Source: an uncultured Endozoicomonas sp.
GTDB taxonomy: Bacteria > Pseudomonadota > Gammaproteobacteria > Pseudomonadales > Endozoicomonadaceae
Assembly (NCBI GenBank): GCA_900299555.1
Contig: OODV01000044.1
Span: forward strand, 1 to 49,099
Length of the DNA stretch: 49,099 nt
Direction: 5' to 3'
Every line of letters begins with the position of its first letter. Position 1 is the first letter of the stretch. The notes beneath the pieces were generated by a model. The model worked only from the letters and a program-made list of their open reading frames with translations, did no database searches and was not told the origin of the DNA. Both the position numbers and the translations under genes were made by a program. Below, piece after piece: positions 44,377-49,099 of the stretch.

Positions 44377-45458
44377 CGAGAGTCACTCCCTTTTTCTGCC
44401 AGCTTCATTTCAGGATGCTTTTTATTCTGTTCTTTATGGTGGGCAGTCAGATGAGCGATAGCTGTCAGAACCATTTCTGGAGACAGTTGCTTCATACAGT
44501 TCATGTGTCCAAGAGGGCACTCCCGCTGAAAGCATGGACTGCAATCCAGTTTCATTGACAGCGTTTCACTGTTTTTGTTCATTGGCGGCGTATGGTCAGC
44601 GGTGGTTGACCCGTAAACAGAAACCAGTGGACGATTTAATGCTGCAGCTATGTGCATCAGCCCTGAGTCATTGCTAACGACCGCATTGGCGTAAGAAAGT
44701 AGATCAATCGCATCCGCCAGAGAGGTTTCACCCGCCATGTTATGGCAGTGATGTTGTAAAGAATCAGGCAGGCAATTCTTAATGTCCGTTGTTACCGCCT
44801 TATCTTTGGCCGAACCAAATAGCCACACCTGCCAGCCCTGCTCAGAGAGGGATCGGGCAACTTCTGCATAATAACCTGAAGGCCACTGTTTGGATGGACC
44901 GAACTCTGCACCGGGACAGAGTGCCAGAATAGGCATATCTGTGTGCATGTTATAGTGGCGGAGTACGTTATTAACCGTATTGTCGTTGACCTGAAGTGCC
45001 GGGATTGGCAAAGGCTCTGGCAGTGTGCTTCCTTCCGGGTAGGCCAGGGCGACAAATCGCTCCACCATTAGTGGGTATCTGCTTTTATCAAGCTTGCGAA
45101 TGTCATTGAGCAGGCCGTAACGCATCTCTCCACGCCAGCCAATGCGGTGTTTGATACCAGCCCAGAATGGAACCAGGGCCGATTTGAACGAGTTGGGTAA
45201 CGCAATGGAATGGGTATAACCTTCCTCTCTCAGGCTCTTGCCGAGCTGATAGCGGGCTTTTAGTCCGAGTTTACCGTGCCCAAGCGGCATATCAATGCCC
45301 CTGCGAACCTCTGGCATGCGCTCTATGATGGGTAGGCTCCAGGCTGGAGCAAGTACATCAATAATGGCATCTGGGTGTTGTTGTTTTATGGCAATAAATA
45401 GCGGTTGAGCCATTACCATGTCCCCCACCCATGAGGGACCGACGATCAGATATTTCAT
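44373..45458 (-). CDS. waaF: LPS heptosyltransferase II (WaaF)
   Basis: 361 residues. A GT9 enzyme that adds the second heptose to the LPS core. The start LIVGPSWVGDMVMAQPLF (about 4-21), LCPGAEFGPSKQWP and VVSNDSGLMHIAAALNRP are diagnostic, and the tail (HHKEQNKKHPEMKLAEKG) is charged. It is first of the waaF-waaC pair and is separated from the SopB-like gene by 301 bp. Confidence 0.96.
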   Translation of the reverse strand: MKYLIVGPSWVGDMVMAQPLFIAIKQQHPDAIIDVLAPAWSLPIIERMPEVRRGIDMPLGHGKLGLKARYQLGKSLREEGYTHSIALPNSFKSALVPFWAGIKHRIGWRGEMRYGLLNDIRKLDKSRYPLMVERFVALAYPEGSTLPEPLPIPALQVNDNTVNNVLRHYNMHTDMPILALCPGAEFGPSKQWPSGYYAEVARSLSEQGWQVWLFGSAKDKAVTTDIKNCLPDSLQHHCHNMAGETSLADAIDLLSYANAVVSNDSGLMHIAAALNRPLVSVYGSTTADHTPPMNKNSETLSMKLDCSPCFQRECPLGHMNCMKQLSPEMVLTAIAHLTAHHKEQNKKHPEMKLAEKGSDSR

Positions 45459-45759
45459 CCCGTCAGGAATTCCTTATGTTGAATGGGGAGGAATTATAAG
45501 CGGTGTTTGGAATATGTAAAAAGTAGGAGACGGTTTTAGTGTATTACTGGGAAGGACTCCCGCTTCTAGGAATAAGAGATAAGTCGTATTTGGTCCGCTG
45601 ATCTTATCTGGCCAATTGAATCAGTTAATGGATAGGGGTACACAGGATATTGTTTCGTCTGAATAAGTAAAGTTTTCCAGTCTTTGGTTGATAAGAATTG
45701 CATGGCTTAGCAATCCACGATGATCGCTGTGCTATCTCAATTTTCTGGAGACAACTTTT
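45459..45759. other. intergenic region between waaF and the SopB-like gene
   Basis: 301 bp, no gene seen. It must hold the promoters of both divergent genes. No clear sigma-70 pair or known T3SS regulator box was recognised by eye. Confidence 0.4.
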
Positions 45760-47727
45760 ATGAGTGGCGAGATTGATCCTGCAAGCTCCGGTAAAAAGGT
45801 TCAGCAGGTTATCTCTGAGGCTCCGTCTCAAAAGTTGACAAAGTCAGGCAGTTTTAAACGTTGGCGAGCCAAGGTGCTTGAGTTATGCAAAAAGGTATGG
45901 CTAAAAATAGGCAAACAGTCTCATTCAGACTTTTTCAGAAAACCCAAAGGTATTGAACTTTAGAAAATTTCATTGATAGATGGACGGGTGATCTCGCCGC
46001 TTCCTGACCAGCGGAAGAAGAGTGATGAGTATCCGGAGGTCAGTGAATTATTGGAAAAAAGGCCTGATAGCATTGAGAGTTGCAGACATCTTATACGCAC
46101 CCTTGAGTCTAAGCGGGGCAGTCTTCTGAAAGACGTGCCCAGTGCCAGCCAGATCTTGCTGCAACAGATTGACCGTCGGATTGATGTACTCAAAAAGCAT
46201 TTGGTCAGCTCCTATTCAAGCTATCATCAATGTCAGCTAAAGCGGTTGGAAATAGAAGCTGGTCTTGAACTGATTCAAGAACGCGATGAACCGGATATAG
46301 CAAGGCTAAAGTTTGAGTTAGAGTCCCGCCTTCAAAAATTAGACAAAACTGTGAGTCGAGCATCAAAAATGGACCATCTGACAAAGGATGCGGTCAGAGG
46401 CCTAGCGAATTATCCAAAGTATCTGGTCAAATTGATGGTTGGGAAGGGCTTCAAGATTACTGTAAAGGATATAAGAAAAAGTGTGGTTGTCCGGTTAAAT
46501 AGAGAAGAGTGGCATGATGTGAATAAAGTGGGCTCAGTGATGGCGAATGGCAAAGAGTATCGCTTTGAGCAGCAGTGTACCCCTGGCTGCAGAATCACAG
46601 GCCGTGCAAAAGCAACAGGAGCTGGCCTAAAACACTGCGTTTCTGGTATTTTTCCTGAAGATTACAAGGGATTAGGTGTCACATCTCACGCTACACAAAA
46701 CACGGTACATGCTACCAATCTGTTCACAAGTCGTCTGGTCAATCAGGCGACCGGTCAGGAGGATCTGGCTATTGTCAGGCATGGTGTCAACTCTCCTTAC
46801 GGAGTAAAGCAGGGCAAGGCACGTGCTGATGGGGCTTTTAACCGGGCGAAAGAGGTGATAGTCGCTGCGATTACCCTGAAGCCGGAGCTTTTGGAAAAAG
46901 CCCTGCAAGGAGAGGTTGTTAGCCTGATGGTGACATCCAACAGCCTGTTAACACCCGATGCCTTCAGACAGTTGATTAATCCGTCAGGTGACGAAAAACC
47001 GATGCTGGAAGATCAGCTGGCAGCCTACGATAGGCTTTGTAGTAATCAACCCGTGACGCTTGAGATAAAAACGCCTGAGGGGCAATTGAGGGTCATCCGT
47101 ATTAAGCTTGATCTGATTCCATTTAATTTTGGTGTGAACAAATTTGCTGTCAATGCACCTCTGGATGCATTCGGTGGATGGGAACGCTCCGATTCTATCA
47201 ATAGTAAGGGATTGGGGCGTTTAATAGGTTCTACCACCTCGGGCTCGGAAGACGATGGACTGGTTGGGCAGTGGTTACGGGAAAACGAAAAACACCATGA
47301 TGCGGAAGTCGTTCGCACTTTGATGAATCAGATCCGGGAAATATACAGCTCCCAGTCCCATAGAGCACTGAAAGGGGGGGCCTATAAGCTGACCTCCCGG
47401 TTGATTGTCCTGACCTGGTTAATTGGCGGTGTTCCCTGTACCAACTGCAAAAGTGGCAAAGATCGAACCAGTATGTCCGTAGCGACGGCTGAGGCATTGG
47501 TGGCACATATTCATTTGTATGGAAAAGTACCTGAGTGGAAAAAGGTCTGTGAGAACCAGTCTCATCTGGTGAAAGAGTTTTGTCTTCAGGGGGGGCACCA
47601 TGAGATACAGCGCATGAATACCGGGGTTCCAGGTTTTAAAATCCAGAAGGAGGTGCTTCGGGAGTATGGGATGAACGAATCCGAAATTGCCCAGGTCAGG
47701 GGGTTATCGGATACGGTGTCCAGTTAA
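45760..47727 (+). pseudogene. SopB/IpgD-like phosphoinositide phosphatase, interrupted by in-frame TAG
   Basis: A single reading frame of 655 sense codons, broken by TAG at 45961-45963 (codon 68) and then open to 47727. The first part (67 residues) begins at ATG 45760 with TGGAG upstream. The rest carries the SopB/IpgD/SigD catalytic motifs: NFGVN (about 456-460) and CKSGKDRTSM (563-572) with the Cx5R active site C563 and R569. These enzymes are type III secretion effectors that dephosphorylate host phosphoinositides. The N-terminal part is the usual place for the secretion and chaperone-binding signal. The only initiation codon after TAG near the break is TTG 45973, with no ribosome-binding site. 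It may be a nonsense mutant, a readthrough gene, or a sequencing error. Confidence 0.85.
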
Positions 47728-47795
47728 TGTTCAGGTTTAGTTTCAAGAAAACAGGTATTAAATGTAGAAGTTAGTGTATTTTTGCTGGAAATAGA

Positions 47796-47859
47796 GGTGG
47801 CAATATCATCGTGAGACCCTGTAGCAATGCTGCTGGGCATATTTTCAGCGATTGCCACC
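47796..47859. terminator. inverted repeat after the SopB-like gene
   Basis: GGTGGCAAT (47796-47804) and ATTGCCACC (47851-47859) are perfect inverted copies with a 46-base interior, followed by GCTATCATTTTTAG. It may terminate one or both convergent genes. Confidence 0.45.
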
Positions 47860-47884
47860 GCTATCATTTTTAGATTTTAATGGG

Positions 47885-48745
47885 CTAAGCTTCAGGAATC
47901 GCTTTCAGGGTAGCAACCAGTAAATCCCAGAATTTGGCCACGCTTTGGATGTGTACTTTTTCGTCAGGTGAATGAGGAAAGTTGATGGTCGGACCAAAGG
48001 AGATCATATCCCACTCTGGGTACTTGCTACCCAGTAAGCCACATTCCAGACCAGCATGAACCACTTTTACACCAGGTGCCTGAGCATATAGCTCAGCATA
48101 AACCCGTTTCATAATGGCCAGGATCTGGGAGTCTGGGTCTGGCTTCCAGCCCGGGTAACTGTCGGAGAAGATGACTTCAGCATCCAGCATTCTGAACAGG
48201 CCAGCTACCGCATCACTCAAGGCATCATTACAGCTGCCTACCAGACTTCTTGGCAGGATATGGGCTTTGACCTTACCTTCATTGATGGTCAGAACACCCA
48301 TGTTCAAAGAGGTTTCTACCACGCCTTCAATGGAGTCACTCATTCTCTGAGCGCCATTTGGACAGGCATTCACCGCGGCTACCCACTTGCTCTGATCCTG
48401 AAGTGACATCAGCTCAGCAGCAGGTGCTGAATTACTCAGAGTCAGTGTCAGGTTTGGTTCCACAACAGACAATTCTTCAGTCAGGTCATTGCTGCACTGG
48501 TCAATAATGTTGTCACAAGCGACCTGTGATGCCTCAGGTATGGCAATCACAGCAGAAGCTTCGCGGGGGATGGCATTGGCCAGGGAACCACCGGTCAGGC
48601 TGGCGATACGAACGCCCTCTGCTTCCAGTCGGTGCAGGACTCTAATCAGCAGCTTGATTGCATTACCTCTGCCCAGATGAATATCGCACCCGGAATGACC
48701 GCCTTTGAGTCCTGAAATAGCCAGAGTTTTAAAGACAACTGTCTT
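47885..48745 (-). pseudogene. pepD: pepD (aminoacyl-histidine dipeptidase), 3' fragment cut by an IS
   Basis: About 287 codons matching the C-terminal half of PepD, a zinc-dependent cytosolic dipeptidase. GLKGGHSG, NAIPREASAVIA, GVVETSLNMGV, HAGLECGLLGSKYPEWDM and FGPTINFPHSPDEKVHI are typical, including the last His metal ligand. The reading frame continues leftward into KTVVFKTLAISGLKGGH (48745 to about 48695) and then hits TGA at 48748-48746. The N-terminal half with the other metal ligands is missing, replaced by the IS element. The ATG at 48550 is not the native start. The fragment should be inactive. Confidence 0.92.
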
Positions 48746-49099
48746 TCACCACCCCTATCAGGAATAAACCGATTCGTAAGAAATGCCTAAAATTTGGATG
48801 ATCGTCCACTGCTTTTCCTTCAAACCGACCACATGCTGTTCCTGATTATTGACCGTTAATACATTAATCCCCTGAAAGCAGAAGAAGACCCATCTTGCTG
48901 TTGGATTCTGGCAGGGCTTCTTTTTCTGGTTTGGAAACACACGACTCCGCTTTTTCAGTTCGTACCTTATTCTGTGCTGGATAGCAGCATAGACCATCAG
49001 GCAGAGTGTCATCACCATCAACAGCGCTTCAATGCGCTCCGGTTTCTTCAGATAGAGTGAAGAGACCAGAAAGTCCGGGCTTATCAGGAAACGAAAGCC
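48746..49099 (-). mobile_element. IS element (IS1634-like), partial at window edge
   Basis: The element enters pepD at about 48736-48757. Its end sequence reads outward near CTGTCTTTCACCACCCC (about 48740-48756), the likely terminal repeat. The rest continues past the window, so the other end and the target duplication cannot be seen. Confidence 0.75.
48758..49099 (-). CDS. C-terminal part of IS1634-like transposase, partial
   Basis: The frame continues through the window edge (reading GFRFLISPDFLVSSLYLKKP, then ERIEALLMVMTLCLMVYAAI) to its TGA at 48758-48760. The 114 or so codons seen here are the C-terminal end of a DDE transposase resembling IS1634/IS4-type enzymes from Endozoicomonas-like genomes. 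The catalytic residues lie outside the window. An ATG at 49021 in the frame is internal, not the start. Confidence 0.85.
   Translation of the reverse strand, partial: GFRFLISPDFLVSSLYLKKPERIEALLMVMTLCLMVYAAIQHRIRYELKKRSRVFPNQKKKPCQNPTARWVFFCFQGINVLTVNNQEQHVVGLKEKQWTIIQILGISYESVYS

Noticed and set aside
1-49099. tRNA and rRNA genes
   Set aside because: I looked for cloverleaf-like and rRNA-like sequence and saw none; a covariance search would be decisive.

Overview
The window is chromosomal DNA of a gammaproteobacterium, most likely Endozoicomonas or a close relative in the Oceanospirillales. This is inferred from three things. The housekeeping genes read like Pseudomonas/Oceanospirillales proteins. 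Two blocks match what I recall of the Pseudomonas argH-algZ-algR-hemC-hemD-hemX-hemY and algQ-FKBP-algP-ABC-F arrangement. Finally, a SopB-type effector gene and an IS1634-like transposase lie at the right end. No database search was possible.

Left region (about 1-12.5 kb) is a defence island on the minus strand: hsdM, hsdS, hsdR, a YgjP-type zinc metallopeptidase, a small HEPN-like protein, and a 919-residue protein with a ParA-like KGGVGR ATPase followed by a second P-loop NTPase. A WYL-domain regulator is divergent from it. The last three genes are not part of a canonical type I restriction system, and they are the best candidate here for an undescribed system. Next (12.5-16 kb) comes a 105-bp element with inverted ends, five small conserved-looking genes of unknown function, and about 1 kb of non-coding DNA with hairpins that may be a decayed group II intron.

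The middle region (16-38 kb) is core genome: tex and gshA; rsd/algQ, a Mip/FklB-type prolyl isomerase, an AlgP-like basic protein and a YheS-type ABC-F ATPase; a small coiled-coil protein; then metX-metW-DUF4426-rdgB-hemW, reading right. Reading left come trmB, a DUF423 membrane protein and the heme/alginate-regulator cluster hemY-hemX-hemD-hemC-algR-algZ. Methionine synthesis (metXW), nucleotide-pool cleaning (rdgB), heme handling (hemW, hemCDXY) and tRNA modification (trmB) therefore lie close together.

The right region (38-49 kb) holds argH, then an acyl-CoA ligase and a PLP decarboxylase of the kinds linked to exosortase A/exopolysaccharide loci, with an opposing acyl carrier protein. The inner-core LPS heptosyltransferases waaC and waaF follow. 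Next is a SopB/IpgD-like phosphoinositide phosphatase gene whose reading frame is interrupted by one in-frame TAG after codon 67. Last is a pepD gene whose 5' half is cut off by an IS element that runs off the window.
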